Shown: one piece after another, positions 9,688-20,237 of the stretch | Numbering within the stretch: position 1 is the stretch's first letter | Layout of the letters: each line of letters begins with the position of its first letter | Origin: Thermobifida cellulosilytica TB100 | GTDB lineage: Bacteria > Actinomycetota > Actinomycetes > Streptosporangiales > Streptosporangiaceae | DNA length: 56,241 nucleotides | Reading direction: 5' to 3' | Assembly (NCBI RefSeq): GCF_001517975.1 | Contig: NZ_KQ950180.1 | Coordinates: 741,205-797,445 of the forward strand | Notes under the pieces: model-generated | The model's input: only the letters and a program-made list of their open reading frames with translations | Databases searched by the model: none | What the model was told of the DNA's origin: nothing | Made by a program: the position numbers and the translations under genes

Positions 9688-9721
9688 CATGTTTTCGGGT
9701 TGGTAATACCGAAAGTACATG
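9688..9721. repeat. Imperfect inverted repeat in low-GC DNA
   Basis: CATGTTTTCGG and CCGAAAGTACATG face each other around GTTGGTAATA. The dyad lies about 200 bases upstream of the transglycosylase start in a locally AT-rich patch where a promoter would be expected, so it may be an operator. Confidence 0.45.
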
Positions 9722-9790
9722 CGACATGGGTCACATTGTTTTCGGGGTCTTTTCGACAACCATTTCCGTGGATTCCGCGTCGACAGCGGC

Positions 9791-9823
9791 GGGTGCCCGA
9801 CCGGACGGCCCGGCCGGGCACCC
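9791..9823 (-). terminator. Hairpin terminator after phoH
   Basis: GGGTGCCCG (9791-9799) pairs perfectly with CGGGCACCC (9815-9823), with further GC pairing inside. It begins about 12 bases beyond the phoH stop codon on the leftward strand. Confidence 0.65.
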
Positions 9824-9834
9824 GGAAACCGGAA

Positions 9835-11175
9835 TCAGCCCTCCAGCATCTCGGTGACCAGCGCGGCGATCGGCGAGCGCTCCGAGCGGGTCAGCGTGAT
9901 GTGCGCGAACAGCGGGTGGCCCTTGAGCTTCTCGATCACGGCCACCACCCCGTCGTAGCGGCCCACCCGGAGGTTGTCGCGCTGCGCGACGTCGTGGGTG
10001 AGCACCACCCGGGAGTTCTCCCCCAGCCGGGACAGCACGGTCAGCAGCACGCCGCGCTCCAGCGACTGCGCCTCGTCCACGATCACGAAGGAGTCGTGCA
10101 GCGAGCGGCCGCGGATGTGGGTGAGCGGCAGCACCTCCAGCATGCCGCGGTCGACCACCTCGTCGATGACGTCCTGGGTGGTCAGCGCCGAGAGGGTGTC
10201 GTGCACCGCCTGCGACCAGGGCGACATCTTCTCGTACTCGGTCCCCGGGAGGTAGCCCAGGTCCTGGCCGCCCACCGCGTACAGCGGCCGGAACACCACG
10301 ACCTTGCGGTGCTGCCGCCGCTCCAGCACCGCCTCCAGGCCGGCGCACAGCGCCAGCGCGGACTTGCCGGTGCCCGCCCGGCCGCCCAGCGACACGATGC
10401 CCACCTCGGGATCGGTGAGCAGGTCCAGGGCGATGCGCTGCTCGGCGCTGCGGCCGTGCAGCCCGAACACGTCGCGGTCGCCGCGCACCACCTTGACCGA
10501 CTTGTCGGGGAGCACCCGCCCCAGCGCCCTGCCGCGCTCGGACACCAGCACCAGGCCTGTGTGGCAGGGCAGGTCGCGCGCCTCCTCGATCTCGGCGGTA
10601 CCGCGGCTGAACAGCTCCTCGATCTGGTACGCCGGGACCTCCAGCTCCGCCATGCCGGTCCACCCGTGCTCGATGGCCAGCTCGGCGCGGTACTCGTCCG
10701 CGGCCAGCCCCACCGCCGAGGCCTTGATCCGCAGGGGGAGGTCCTTGCTGACCAGCACCACGTCGCTGCCCTCGGCGGCGAGGTTGCGCGCCACGGTCAG
10801 GATGCGGGTGTCGTTGTCCCCCTGCCGGAACCCGGCCGGCAGGACGTCGGGGTCGCTGTGGTTGAGTTCCACCCGCAGCGTGCCGCCCTGGTCGTTGACC
10901 TCCACCGGAGCGTCGAGAGCGCCGAAGGCGACCCGCAGGTCGTCCAGCTTGCGCAGCGCCTCGCGGGCGAAGTAGCCCAGCTCGGGGTGGTGCCGCTTGC
11001 TCTCGAGTTCGGTGATGACGACGATGGGCAGGACCACCTCGTGCTCGGCGAAACGGGTGATCGACAGGGGGTCCGCGAGGAGGACACTGGTGTCGAGCAC
11101 GTAGGTGCGCCGGGCGTTCCCCTCGGCGGAGCTGAGACGGGCAGGGTCGCGGTGAACGGTCGAGGAACTAGCCAC
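9835..11175 (-). CDS. phoH: PIN-PhoH fusion protein (PhoH2 type ATPase/RNase)
   Basis: 446 residues. The N-terminal part (about 23-150) is a PIN nuclease domain with acidic residues in [18 protein letters not shown] and [11 protein letters not shown]. The C-terminal part is the PhoH P-loop ATPase, with Walker A GRAGTGKS (265-272) and Walker [11 protein letters not shown]. Actinobacterial PhoH2 proteins of this layout are ATP-dependent RNA-unwinding ribonucleases, from family knowledge. The start is a GTG at 11175 preceded by GGGGGAGAACGA. Its neighbours, uppS upstream and a transglycosylase gene downstream, are a common actinomycete order. Confidence 0.94.
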   Translation of the reverse strand: MASSSTVHRDPARLSSAEGNARRTYVLDTSVLLADPLSITRFAEHEVVLPIVVITELESKRHHPELGYFAREALRKLDDLRVAFGALDAPVEVNDQGGTLRVELNHSDPDVLPAGFRQGDNDTRILTVARNLAAEGSDVVLVSKDLPLRIKASAVGLAADEYRAELAIEHGWTGMAELEVPAYQIEELFSRGTAEIEEARDLPCHTGLVLVSERGRALGRVLPDKSVKVVRGDRDVFGLHGRSAEQRIALDLLTDPEVGIVSLGGRAGTGKSALALCAGLEAVLERRQHRKVVVFRPLYAVGGQDLGYLPGTEYEKMSPWSQAVHDTLSALTTQDVIDEVVDRGMLEVLPLTHIRGRSLHDSFVIVDEAQSLERGVLLTVLSRLGENSRVVLTHDVAQRDNLRVGRYDGVVAVIEKLKGHPLFAHITLTRSERSPIAALVTEMLEG

Positions 11176-11447
11176 TCGTTCTCCCCCTGGGCGCGGCGAA
11201 GCGCCCTAGACTCACGGGAATCCAAGGACCGGGACCGACCCCGTGGGAGCCGGGACCGGCCCCCGTCGTGATGGTTTCCTGTGTGGCCAGGAGCATCAAT
11301 GAGTCGGGGCCTCCCGAGTGGCAGGGATGCGCACCCTACCACTGCTACGACGGTACCCCGCTCATCTGAAAGAGCAAGACCTTTCTTCGACCTCTTCGTG
11401 AACGAGCCGTGACCTTCGCCGTCCGCCCGCGCCCGGCAGAGGGGCTG

Positions 11448-12212
11448 TCACGAGCCGAAACGCCGCTGCCGTGCGCTGTAGGAGCGCAGTGCGCGAAGGA
11501 AGTCGATCTTACGGAACGCGGGCCAGAAGACCTCGCAGAAGTAGAACTCCGAGTGCGCGCTCTGCCACAGCAGGAAGCCGGAGAGGCGCTGCTCCCCCGA
11601 GGTCCGGATGAGCAGGTCGGGGTCGGGCTGGCCGCGGGTGTAGAGGTGCTTGGCGATGTCGTCCATCTCCAGCCGCTCGGCCAGCTCCTCCAGGGTGGTG
11701 CCCTTGGCGGCCTCCGCCAGCAGCAGCGACCGGACGGCGTCGGCGATCTCGCGGCGCCCCCCGTAGCCCACGGCGACGTTGACGATCAGGCCCGGGTTGT
11801 TCGCCGTGGCGGTCCCGGCCTCCTTCATGACCCTGGCGGTGGAGTCGGGCAGCAGGTCGAGGGCGCCCATCGGGTTGATCCGCCACCCCTCGTCGCGGAG
11901 CCGCCGCACCGTGTTCTCGATGATCTCCAGCAGCGGTTCCAGCTCCTCGGGCGGCCGGGAGAGGTTGTCGGTGGACAGCAGCCACAGCGTGACCACCTGC
12001 ACGCCGACCTCGTTGCACCAGCCGAGCAGCTCGAAGATCTTCTCGGCTCCGGCCCGGTGGCCCTCCTTGGGGCTGGACAGCCCGCTGAGCTTGGCCCACC
12101 GACGGTTCCCGTCGAGGATCACCCCCACGTGCCGGGGCTTCTCGACCGTACTGAGCGCACGCTCCAGGCGCCGCTCGTACAGCCGGTAGAGAGGGACGCG
12201 CAACAGCCCCAT
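11448..12212 (-). CDS. uppS: Cis-prenyl (isoprenyl) diphosphate synthase, UppS family
   Basis: 254 residues. It condenses isopentenyl diphosphate with an allylic diphosphate in cis, making short Z-prenyl or undecaprenyl/decaprenyl carrier for cell-wall synthesis. Signature motifs are present: HVGVILDGNRRWA with catalytic D34, WLLSTDNLSRPPEEL, NVAVGYGGRREI, and DPDLLIRTSGEQRLSGFLLWQ. The ATG at 12212 follows GGAGAGG at about 11 bases. Actinobacteria often carry two such enzymes, one making Z,E-farnesyl diphosphate; sequence reading alone does not settle the chain length. Confidence 0.95.
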   Translation of the reverse strand: MGLLRVPLYRLYERRLERALSTVEKPRHVGVILDGNRRWAKLSGLSSPKEGHRAGAEKIFELLGWCNEVGVQVVTLWLLSTDNLSRPPEELEPLLEIIENTVRRLRDEGWRINPMGALDLLPDSTARVMKEAGTATANNPGLIVNVAVGYGGRREIADAVRSLLLAEAAKGTTLEELAERLEMDDIAKHLYTRGQPDPDLLIRTSGEQRLSGFLLWQSAHSEFYFCEVFWPAFRKIDFLRALRSYSARQRRFGS

Positions 12213-12368
12213 GGACGGTACTACCTCTCCTGATCCGTTCGAGGCCGCGGACGCGGCGCCGGATGTGCCGCGGGTGTTCCCGGCGCGTCGCCGGGCCGGG
12301 ACACCTCCGCCTGCATGATCGTCCGGCGGAGCCGGGCCGCCGGTCAGTCCTCAACAGTAGTCAAGGAA

Positions 12369-12392
12369 CCGGGGTGGCGGAGCCATCCCCGG
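12369..12392 (-). terminator. Hairpin after the sigma factor gene
   Basis: CCGGGGTGGC and GCCATCCCCGG pair around GGA with one bulged base, about 22 bases beyond the sigma factor stop codon on the leftward strand. Confidence 0.55.
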
Positions 12393-12414
12393 CCTGCCTT
12401 GCCGCAGTGGTGTC

Positions 12415-13014
12415 TCAGTTCACGGCGAGGGCCTTGCGGACCCGCTTGCGGCCCTCGTGGATGCGCGACTTGACGGTTCCCAGGGCCAGGTCGAGCTGGG
12501 CGGCGATCTCCCCGTACTCCATCTGGCACAGGTCCCGCAGCACCAGCGGCGCCACCAGGTTGGGCCGGTCCCGCTCCAACTGGTCGAGGGCTTCCAGCAG
12601 GTCGATCCGCGACCCCGCGATGACGCTGGTGGTGCGCGGGTCGCTCTGGTGCGGAATGCGGTCGGCCTCGGTGGGCATCTCGGCGGCCCGCCGCTTCAGC
12701 GACCGGTAGGTCTGCCTCGCGGAGTTCGAGACCACCGTGTAGAGCCAGGTCGTGAACATCGAGTCGCCGCGGAACCGGTGGATGCTGGCGGCCACTCGCA
12801 TGAGCGCGTCCTGGCACGCCTCCTCGGCGTCCTGCCGGTAGGGCAGGAAGCGGGCGCAGCGGCGCAGGACGTCGGGTTGAATACGGCGCAACAGCTCCTC
12901 GAGCGCGGCCTGGTCCCCTTCCTTGGCGCGCAGCGCCAACTGCTCCAGGGACTCCTCCTCGCCCGGGTCGGGGGCGGGGCGTACTGAGGCGGAAGACTGG
13001 TCTGGTTGGGTCAC
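12415..13014 (-). CDS. RNA polymerase sigma factor, sigma-70 (ECF-like)
   Basis: About 199 residues. Region 2 is visible as DVLRRCARFLPYRQDAEEAC, QDALMRVAASIHRF and DSMFTTWLYTVVSNSARQTY; region 4 as LVAPLVLRDLCQMEYGEIAA followed by the helix-turn-helix LDLALGTVKSRIHEGRKRVR. It should direct core RNA polymerase to a specific promoter set. GTG at 13014 is chosen because GGGGAG lies 9 bases upstream; GTG 13023 and ATG 13062 are in frame. No anti-sigma gene is adjacent. Upstream lies an unusually long non-coding stretch before a divergent Ser/Thr kinase. Confidence 0.93.
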   Translation of the reverse strand: MTQPDQSSASVRPAPDPGEEESLEQLALRAKEGDQAALEELLRRIQPDVLRRCARFLPYRQDAEEACQDALMRVAASIHRFRGDSMFTTWLYTVVSNSARQTYRSLKRRAAEMPTEADRIPHQSDPRTTSVIAGSRIDLLEALDQLERDRPNLVAPLVLRDLCQMEYGEIAAQLDLALGTVKSRIHEGRKRVRKALAVN

Positions 13015-13382
13015 GGCGGACACTCCCCACTGACGATACTCTCGTCCAGCTATTACACGCATACCTCCGCAAAAAGGTTGACACATTTCCGCGGAGGGCG
13101 GAGCCGCCGTAACAGGATTCTGCGGCTGAGGCAAGCACCCCGGTTCCGCCTCTCCCTCCCGGCCCCACACCGCGACCGCTCTCCGGAGCCAGCCAAAAAA
13201 ATATGGCGAAACCGGACATTTCACAGGCCACTTCCCGGGGCCGCCGACTCCCGGACCGGCCGCCGGTGTCCGCGCCGACACATTCTCTTCACGGGCTGAA
13301 CTGGGAATTCTCTCCGCACCCGGCGAGGTCCACCCCTCGGGGCGCCCCGGTGCCCCCGGAAGCGGCGCACTCCGCCGCCGTC

Positions 13383-13409
13383 GCTCCGGGGCCTCTTCTC
13401 CCCCGGAGC
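13383..13409. repeat. Hairpin inside the sigma-kinase intergenic region
   Basis: GCTCCGGGG (13383-13391) and CCCCGGAGC (13401-13409) are perfect inverted arms with a 9-base pyrimidine loop, followed by an A-rich stretch (GGAGAAAAACCCGAAAAG). No stop codon is close on either strand, so it could end an unannotated small RNA. Confidence 0.4.
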
Positions 13410-13665
13410 CGGAGAAAAACCCGAAAAGAATGCCCACTCTTCTCACAACCCGCGTGCCGGGATCCCGGCCGGCGCCGCGCACCGCAGGAGCTCCGTCCTT
13501 TCGCCCGGAAGCGACGCCGAGTGCGGGCGGAGTCACCGACGGCCCGCCGGTACGGGCGCTGCGGATGCGGGGCCGCCGCCTCGGCGGTCCGCTCCGGGAA
13601 GACGCGCCGCACCCCCTTTTTCCGGCGCCGTCGGCCCCGCCGCCCCACGGTTCTCCTCCGGCAGT

Positions 13666-13682
13666 CCGGGGAAATTCCCCGG
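13666..13682. promoter_or_regulatory. 17-base perfect palindrome, possible operator
   Basis: CCGGGGAAATTCCCCGG is a perfect dyad around a central A, about 270 bases upstream of the kinase start. Related half-words (GCGAAATTCCGG near 13772, GGGAATTC near 13303) recur in the same intergenic region. The site could bind a dimeric regulator; no protein can be named. Confidence 0.4.
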
Positions 13683-13954
13683 CGGTGCGCGAGCGGACCC
13701 GGCAGGGCCGGGAAAACCCGGTCGGCGCGCCCGCGGAACCGGGGGCGTTTTCCGTTCCGGACCACACCCCCGCGAAATTCCGGTCCGCCCCAAGCGGGCG
13801 CGCACCAGAGCGGCCCGGCCGCGCGGACAGCGGCCGCCGGAAATGCCCCGGTCCCGGGCCGCCGGCACGGAACAGCAGGTCCGGGGCGTGTTCCGGCCTG
13901 TTCCGACGGCAAGATCCCGGTGTCGGGACCACCAAGACGTGGTAAGCAATACGT

Positions 13955-15352
13955 GTGGCACAACCGGAACGTTTCGGGCGCTATCGCGTCCTGCGGCGAC
14001 TGGGTTCGGGCTCGTTCGCCACCGTCTGGTTAGGACACGACGATCTGCTCGACACCCCGGTCGCCATCAAGGTGCTCGCCGAGAACTGGGCGCACAACCT
14101 CGACATCCACCAGCGTTTCGTCGAGGAGGCGCGCATTCTGCGCCAGGCCGACTCCGAGTGGCTGGTACGCGTCCACGACATCGGCACCCTGCCCGACGAA
14201 CGTCCCTACTTCGTGATGACCTACGCCGACCGGGGCAGCGTCGCCGACCGGGTCGCCGAGGGCCCCCTGCCGATGGACGAGGCGCTGCGCCTGCTCACCG
14301 AGATCGGGCAGGGCGTCACCGTGCTGCACCGGCACGGCACCATCCACCGCGACATCAAGCCGTCCAACGTGCTGTTGCAGTCCAGCCCGGTGGGCGAACG
14401 CGTGCTCGTCGCCGACCTGGGGTTCGCCAAGAGCATCGACGAGGCGTCCGGGTTCACCGCGTCCGCGGGCACCCCCGGCTACATGTCCCCCGAGCAGAGC
14501 GTCGTCGGCGGCGACATCGACGTGCGCGCCGACGTGTACTCGCTGGGCGCGGTCGCCTACGAACTCGTCACCGGCAAGCGCCCCCCGCGCCCGCCGGTGC
14601 GGGTGCCGCCGAGCAAACTGCGGCCGGGGCTGCCGCCCGCCCTGGACGAGCTGATCATGTCGGCGCTGTCGCCGAACCGCAACGACCGTCCCCCCGACGC
14701 GGCCACCTTCACCTCCCGCATCCGGGAGATCCGCATGTCGCCCGACCTGGAGCTGGCGGTGCCCTGGTGGCAGCGCCACCGCACCGCCTGGATGCGGCTG
14801 GGGGCCTCGGCCGCGGCGGCGGTCGTGATGCTCGCCACGGCGCTGGCGGCCACGGCCGCCCCGCGCCTGCCGCTCATGGAGGTCTACGACTCCAGCGGGG
14901 AACTCCACGTCCGGGTGCCCACCCCGTGGGTCCGCCAGATGCAGATCAACGGCTGGTCGCCGCGGGAGCTGGGCATGCCCGGCGGCCACGAGCCGGGCAT
15001 GCTGGTCGCCACCGACCTGGCCGCCTGGCCCGACCCCGAGGCGAAGGTGTCCGGCCTGTTCGCCGGGCTGCTCGCCACCGAGTCCGACTCCCCCGACCTG
15101 GACCGGCTGATCTCCGTCGGCCCGTGCGAGGGAGAGCCGCAGCGGCGGAGCTTCGCCAACGCCGACTGGGAGGGCGAGGTGTGGCAGTGGCTCGACTGCT
15201 TCCCGGACGGCTCCGGAGGAGGGGTGTTCACCGCCGCCGCCTTGCAGCACCGCGATCGCGGGCGGACCCTCTACATGGAGATCCGCCAGGCCGACCAGCA
15301 GCCCCAGACCGTGGCGGAGATCCTCGACGGCGTCCGGCTGACCGCCCTGTGA
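13955..15352 (+). CDS. Receptor-type Ser/Thr protein kinase
   Basis: 465 residues from a GTG. The kinase domain (about 8-260) has the glycine loop LGSGSFATVWLG, catalytic Lys in VAIKVL (K39), catalytic HRDIKPSN (D133), DLG in place of DFG (about 154-156), and GTPGYMSPEQ in the activation region. A membrane helix follows (about 277-300, LGASAAAAVVMLATALAATAA), then an extracellular domain of about 165 residues beginning MEVYDSSGELHVRVPTPW. That domain lacks PASTA repeats and has two Cys (SVGPCEGE, WLDCFPDG) that may pair. It should sense an external signal. The adjacent convergent lipoprotein has a faintly similar 'LPDGWHVDI' layout; any partnership is inference. Confidence 0.93.
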   Translation: MAQPERFGRYRVLRRLGSGSFATVWLGHDDLLDTPVAIKVLAENWAHNLDIHQRFVEEARILRQADSEWLVRVHDIGTLPDERPYFVMTYADRGSVADRVAEGPLPMDEALRLLTEIGQGVTVLHRHGTIHRDIKPSNVLLQSSPVGERVLVADLGFAKSIDEASGFTASAGTPGYMSPEQSVVGGDIDVRADVYSLGAVAYELVTGKRPPRPPVRVPPSKLRPGLPPALDELIMSALSPNRNDRPPDAATFTSRIREIRMSPDLELAVPWWQRHRTAWMRLGASAAAAVVMLATALAATAAPRLPLMEVYDSSGELHVRVPTPWVRQMQINGWSPRELGMPGGHEPGMLVATDLAAWPDPEAKVSGLFAGLLATESDSPDLDRLISVGPCEGEPQRRSFANADWEGEVWQWLDCFPDGSGGGVFTAAALQHRDRGRTLYMEIRQADQQPQTVAEILDGVRLTAL

Positions 15353-15362
15353 GGCCGCCGCG

Positions 15363-16010
15363 TCAGGAGATCGTCTTGTAGCGGGACAGGTCGGTGGAGC
15401 GGACGATCGCGTCGTACTCGTCGGCCGCCTGCTCCAGCAGGACGGGCACGTCGAACTCCAGGTCGGCCTCGGCGACGTACCAGGCGCGGGTGCGGAACGT
15501 GGAGCCGCCCGTGCAGGTGACCGTCCACTCGCTGTAGACCGCCTCCTCCCCGCTGACCAGGGTGAACGTGCCGTGCTCGCTGATCACGGCGCTCTCCGCC
15601 CGGATCTGGCCGCCCAGGTCGGGGCGCTGCGGGCAGGACGCCCAGGGCCGCCGCCACTTGTCCGGGTCCTCCAGATCGGCGCCCTCCGGGTCGATCAGGC
15701 CGTCGTCGGAGGCGTTGGGGCGGACCCGCAGCGCCTCGATCGGGCAGCTTCCGCCCGGGGCGGGCCCCACCCCCGGAGGGGAGAGGCAGTTGTCGGCGAT
15801 GTCGACGTGCCAGCCGTCCGGCAGCACCAGGTTGATCCCGTTGTAGTCGTGCAGGGTGGCCTCGTCGGAGACGTGGTACCCCTCCTCGGACGAGGCCATC
15901 GGATGTGCCAGTCCCGGCAGCACCTGCGAGGGCGTGCCGAAACCGCACCCCGGTACCGCCAGCACCACCGCCGCGGCCAGCGGGAACGCCGCAGCTCTGC
16001 TCGTCCGCAC
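15363..16010 (-). CDS. Putative lipoprotein of unknown function
   Basis: About 215 residues from the GTG at 16010, which has an excellent GAGAGGAGGAG ribosome binding site. The N-terminus is a lipoprotein signal (VRTSRAAAFPLAAAVVLAVPGC), with Cys in a slightly atypical VPGC lipobox. The mature part has INLVLPDGWHVDIADNCLSP, several Cys and a C-terminal VRSTDLSRYKTIS. I recognise no family. It stops 10 bases from the stop codon of the convergent kinase, whose extracellular domain is of similar size; a shared fold is possible but not shown. Confidence 0.8.
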   Translation of the reverse strand: MRTSRAAAFPLAAAVVLAVPGCGFGTPSQVLPGLAHPMASSEEGYHVSDEATLHDYNGINLVLPDGWHVDIADNCLSPPGVGPAPGGSCPIEALRVRPNASDDGLIDPEGADLEDPDKWRRPWASCPQRPDLGGQIRAESAVISEHGTFTLVSGEEAVYSEWTVTCTGGSTFRTRAWYVAEADLEFDVPVLLEQAADEYDAIVRSTDLSRYKTIS

Positions 16011-16125
16011 GCGCTCCTCCTCTCTCACCCGCCGGAGTCCGCGGACCCGCGTGGGCGTACAGACGGAATTCACGGTATCCGCCCGTAAACCATTCGACCG
16101 TTTCCTGCATCTCATCAGACAGGGA

Positions 16126-16158
16126 GCAGGGCGGGCGAGAGGTTTTCTCGCGCCCTGC
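16126..16158 (-). terminator. Hairpin terminator after the DUF255 gene
   Basis: GCAGGGCG..CGAGA and TCTCG..CGCCCTGC pair around GGTT, about 70 bases beyond the DUF255 stop codon on the leftward strand and before the lipoprotein gene's promoter region. Confidence 0.5.
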
Positions 16159-16229
16159 CCCCGTGATCGCGTCCTCTCGGAGCCTGCGTGGGGGCTTGCT
16201 CCGGGAGGGCGCCCCCGCGTGCCTTCCCC

Positions 16230-18227
<1,998 letters not shown>

Positions 18228-18275
18228 GTCCCCTACTCTGCCCGCTGCGGGGGCGTCGGACACCCCGGAAACGGC

Positions 18276-18307
18276 CGCGGCCCCGCCCGGACCGGGGCGG
18301 GGCCGCG
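18276..18307 (-). terminator. Hairpin terminator of the mca operon
   Basis: CGCGGCCCCGCCC (18276-18288) and GGGCGGGGCCGCG (18295-18307) form a perfect 13-bp stem with a 6-base loop, 20 bases beyond the stop of the small membrane protein gene. Confidence 0.7.
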
Positions 18308-18327
18308 TAGGGACCGGTCGGCGGTGG

Positions 18328-18549
18328 TCAGTCCGCCTGGTCGCCCGGCTTGTCCGAGGTGTTCGGCTCGGTGGCGGACGCCTCGGCGGTGCCGAAGTCG
18401 TGGGAGCGTGCGGCTTCCAGATGCCGCCGCATGGAGCGCATGAGCAGGAACAGCGCCCCGCCGATGAGCGCGATGACGGTGAATCCGAGCAGGCCCGGGG
18501 TCGCCAGGTCGTTCACGGAGTCTGCAAGCTGGAGCGCCGAGAGGTTCAT
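18328..18549 (-). CDS. Small single-pass membrane protein
   Basis: 73 residues: [19 protein letters not shown], then a hydrophobic helix [19 protein letters not shown] (about 19-37), a basic [15 protein letters not shown] stretch and an acidic, disordered tail. The ATG follows AGGGACC. It begins 11 bases after the mca stop codon on the same strand, so the two are very likely cotranscribed. Small proteins like this follow mca in other actinomycetes, from memory; function unknown. Confidence 0.85.
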   Translation of the reverse strand: MNLSALQLADSVNDLATPGLLGFTVIALIGGALFLLMRSMRRHLEAARSHDFGTAEASATEPNTSDKPGDQAD

Positions 18550-18560
18550 GGTCCCTATTC

Positions 18561-19433
18561 TCACACCGTGCCCCGAATGCCCGCGAAGAGGTCGTCCTCG
18601 GGCAGCTCGGTGTCGACCAGCGAGCGCGCCAGGTGGTAGTCCTCGGTGGGCCACGCCTCGCGCTGGATGTCGATGGGCACGGCGAACCAGAAGCCGTTGG
18701 GGTCGATCTGGGTGGCGTGCGCGAGGAGCGCGCGGTCGCGGGTCTCGAAGTAGTCGTCGCACTTCACGCGGGTGGTGATCTCCCACCGCGGGAAGTCGCG
18801 CTTCTCCATCCGCTCCATCCACTCGGCAAACGGGTTCTCCAGGCCGCGGTCGGTGAGGACCTTGGCGATGGCCTCGAAGCGCTCGCGGGGGAAGGAGACG
18901 TGGTAGTAGAGCTTGAGCGTCTGCCACGGCTCCCCGGTTCCGGGGTAGCGCTCCGGGTCGGCGGCGGCCTCGAAGGCCTCGACGGAGACCCGGTGGCACA
19001 TGATGTGGTCGGGGTGGGGGTAGCCGCCCTGCTCGTCGTAGGTGAGCATGACGTGCGGCCGGAAGTCGCGGACCATGCGCACCAGCGGTTCGGCGGCGAC
19101 CTCCAGGGGTTGCAGGGCGAAGCAGCCCTCCGGCAGCGGAGGAAGGGGGTCCCCCTCGGGAAGACCGGAGTCGACGAAGCCGGCGAACTCCTGGCGGACG
19201 CCGAGGATGCGCCGGGCCTCCTCCATCTCCTTGCGCCGGACCTCGCCGATGTTGGCCAGGATTTCCGGACGGTCCATGGCGGGGTTGAGGATGGATCCCC
19301 GTTCACCGCCGGTGAGGGTGACGACCAACACCTCCGCGCCTTCGTTCACGTAGCGCGCCATGGTGGCCGCGCCCTTGCTCGACTCGTCGTCGGGGTGGGC
19401 ATGCACGGCCATGAGCCGCAAGCGGTCGGACAC
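18561..19433 (-). CDS. mca: Mycothiol S-conjugate amidase
   Basis: 290 residues from a GTG at 19433 with GAGGGG upstream. This zinc amidase cleaves mycothiol S-conjugates to a mercapturic acid plus glucosaminyl-inositol, detoxifying electrophiles and antibiotics. The LmbE-like metal site is visible as HAHPDDESS (H13, D15, D16) and [12 protein letters not shown] (H143). [12 protein letters not shown] and the longer C-terminal half separate Mca from the shorter-branched MshB deacetylase. It marks the host as a mycothiol-producing actinobacterium. First gene of a two-gene operon; divergent from the DUF4307 gene. Confidence 0.95.
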   Translation of the reverse strand: MSDRLRLMAVHAHPDDESSKGAATMARYVNEGAEVLVVTLTGGERGSILNPAMDRPEILANIGEVRRKEMEEARRILGVRQEFAGFVDSGLPEGDPLPPLPEGCFALQPLEVAAEPLVRMVRDFRPHVMLTYDEQGGYPHPDHIMCHRVSVEAFEAAADPERYPGTGEPWQTLKLYYHVSFPRERFEAIAKVLTDRGLENPFAEWMERMEKRDFPRWEITTRVKCDDYFETRDRALLAHATQIDPNGFWFAVPIDIQREAWPTEDYHLARSLVDTELPEDDLFAGIRGTV

Positions 19434-19589
19434 TTGGGAAGCCCCTCGATGTCGTGGTCGGACGGCGTTCACCGCCCCGCCCACCCCGCCCGCACCGTGG
19501 GACCCGACGCGAAACGGCTGGGCGGAACGTGAGCCTGTGGAGGCAGGGATATCTTAGACAACGTAGGTCCCACTCTCGGAGATTCCCTT

Positions 19590-20027
19590 ATGCCGCCCCA
19601 GCCCGAAGACTCCCAGCCCACCGCCGCCCGGCCGGCGTCGGGCACGCGGCGACGCCTGGGCAACCAGCCGTTCTTCTTCGTCCTCGGCGTCCTGGCCGCC
19701 GTCGTGTTCACGATCGGCTGGGGGATCGCGCTGTTCAGCTACAGCGGCAACGCCCTGGGGCAGGTGCACCACCAGACGGTCGCCTGGCGGATCGTCTCCG
19801 ACACCGAGGCGCGGATCTCCTTCCAGACCACCAGTGACTCGGGAGCGCGCTGTCTGATCAGGGCCTACGACGAACAGCACGTCGAGGTCGGGCTGACCGA
19901 GGTGTCGGTCGAGGGCGGGCTGCGGAACGTGGAGGCGACGATCGACACAGTTCGTCGCGCTACGACGGTACAAGTCGTCTCTTGCAGGGAACAAGGTTCC
20001 ACAAGCGAGACAGCCGACCAGTACTAG
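19590..20027 (+). CDS. DUF4307 domain membrane protein
   Basis: 145 residues. A disordered N-terminus of about 25 residues precedes one membrane helix (FFFVLGVLAAVVFTIGWGIA) and a small extracytoplasmic beta domain with two Cys (SGARCLIRAYDEQ, VQVVSCREQ). This matches actinobacterial DUF4307, of unknown role and usually located between mca and greA, exactly as here. It is divergent from mca and about 210 bases upstream of greA. Confidence 0.9.
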   Translation: MPPQPEDSQPTAARPASGTRRRLGNQPFFFVLGVLAAVVFTIGWGIALFSYSGNALGQVHHQTVAWRIVSDTEARISFQTTSDSGARCLIRAYDEQHVEVGLTEVSVEGGLRNVEATIDTVRRATTVQVVSCREQGSTSETADQY

Positions 20028-20237
20028 TTTCCGACCCAGCTCCACCGCGGAGCACGGCATCGGACTCCCGAGCACGACCGCGGCCCCCGACAGGCGCCGT
20101 CGCGTTCCGCCCCCGCGGAGACGCACCTGCCGTGGTGCCGTTTTCCATGGTCAACCGGCTCTGGGAGCTCGGTGCTAATCTCGTAGTTTCATCTACCGCG
20201 CCCCGGCGCGGTCCCTAGAACCATCGAGGGAGTTCCC

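Larger units (their letters stand above)
9493..9834. other. Leader/intergenic region upstream of the transglycosylase gene
   Basis: About 340 bases between the phoH stop and the transglycosylase start. It holds the phoH terminator hairpin (9791-9823), an AT-richer inverted repeat (9688-9721), and then GC-rich DNA without a convincing gene. The transglycosylase mRNA could therefore carry a long 5' leader. I looked for the conserved c-di-AMP (ydaO) riboswitch core often found before such genes and did not find it. Confidence 0.5.
13015..13954. other. 0.94-kb non-coding region between sigma factor and kinase
   Basis: The longest gene-free stretch of the window. Open frames on both strands give only Arg/Pro/Gly-rich translations with no domain and no good start. 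It contains short A/T islands in GC-rich DNA (AAAAAGGTTGACACATTT near 13071-13088; CCAAAAAAATATGG near 13192-13205), a 9-bp hairpin at 13383-13409, a perfect 17-base palindrome at 13666-13682, and repeated GAAATTCC/GGGAATTC-type words. It probably holds the divergent promoters of both neighbours and perhaps a small RNA. Confidence 0.6.

Noticed and set aside
9493-9834. c-di-AMP (ydaO) riboswitch before the transglycosylase gene
   Set aside because: Expected from the gene type, but the conserved core words of the motif are not found on the leftward strand; a covariance search would be decisive.
12415-13935. Very long leftward open frame covering the sigma factor and the intergenic region
   Set aside because: Only the last 200 codons encode a recognisable protein. 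The upstream part is Arg/Gly/Pro-rich, lacks domains, and the sigma domain begins after a good ribosome binding site at 13014.
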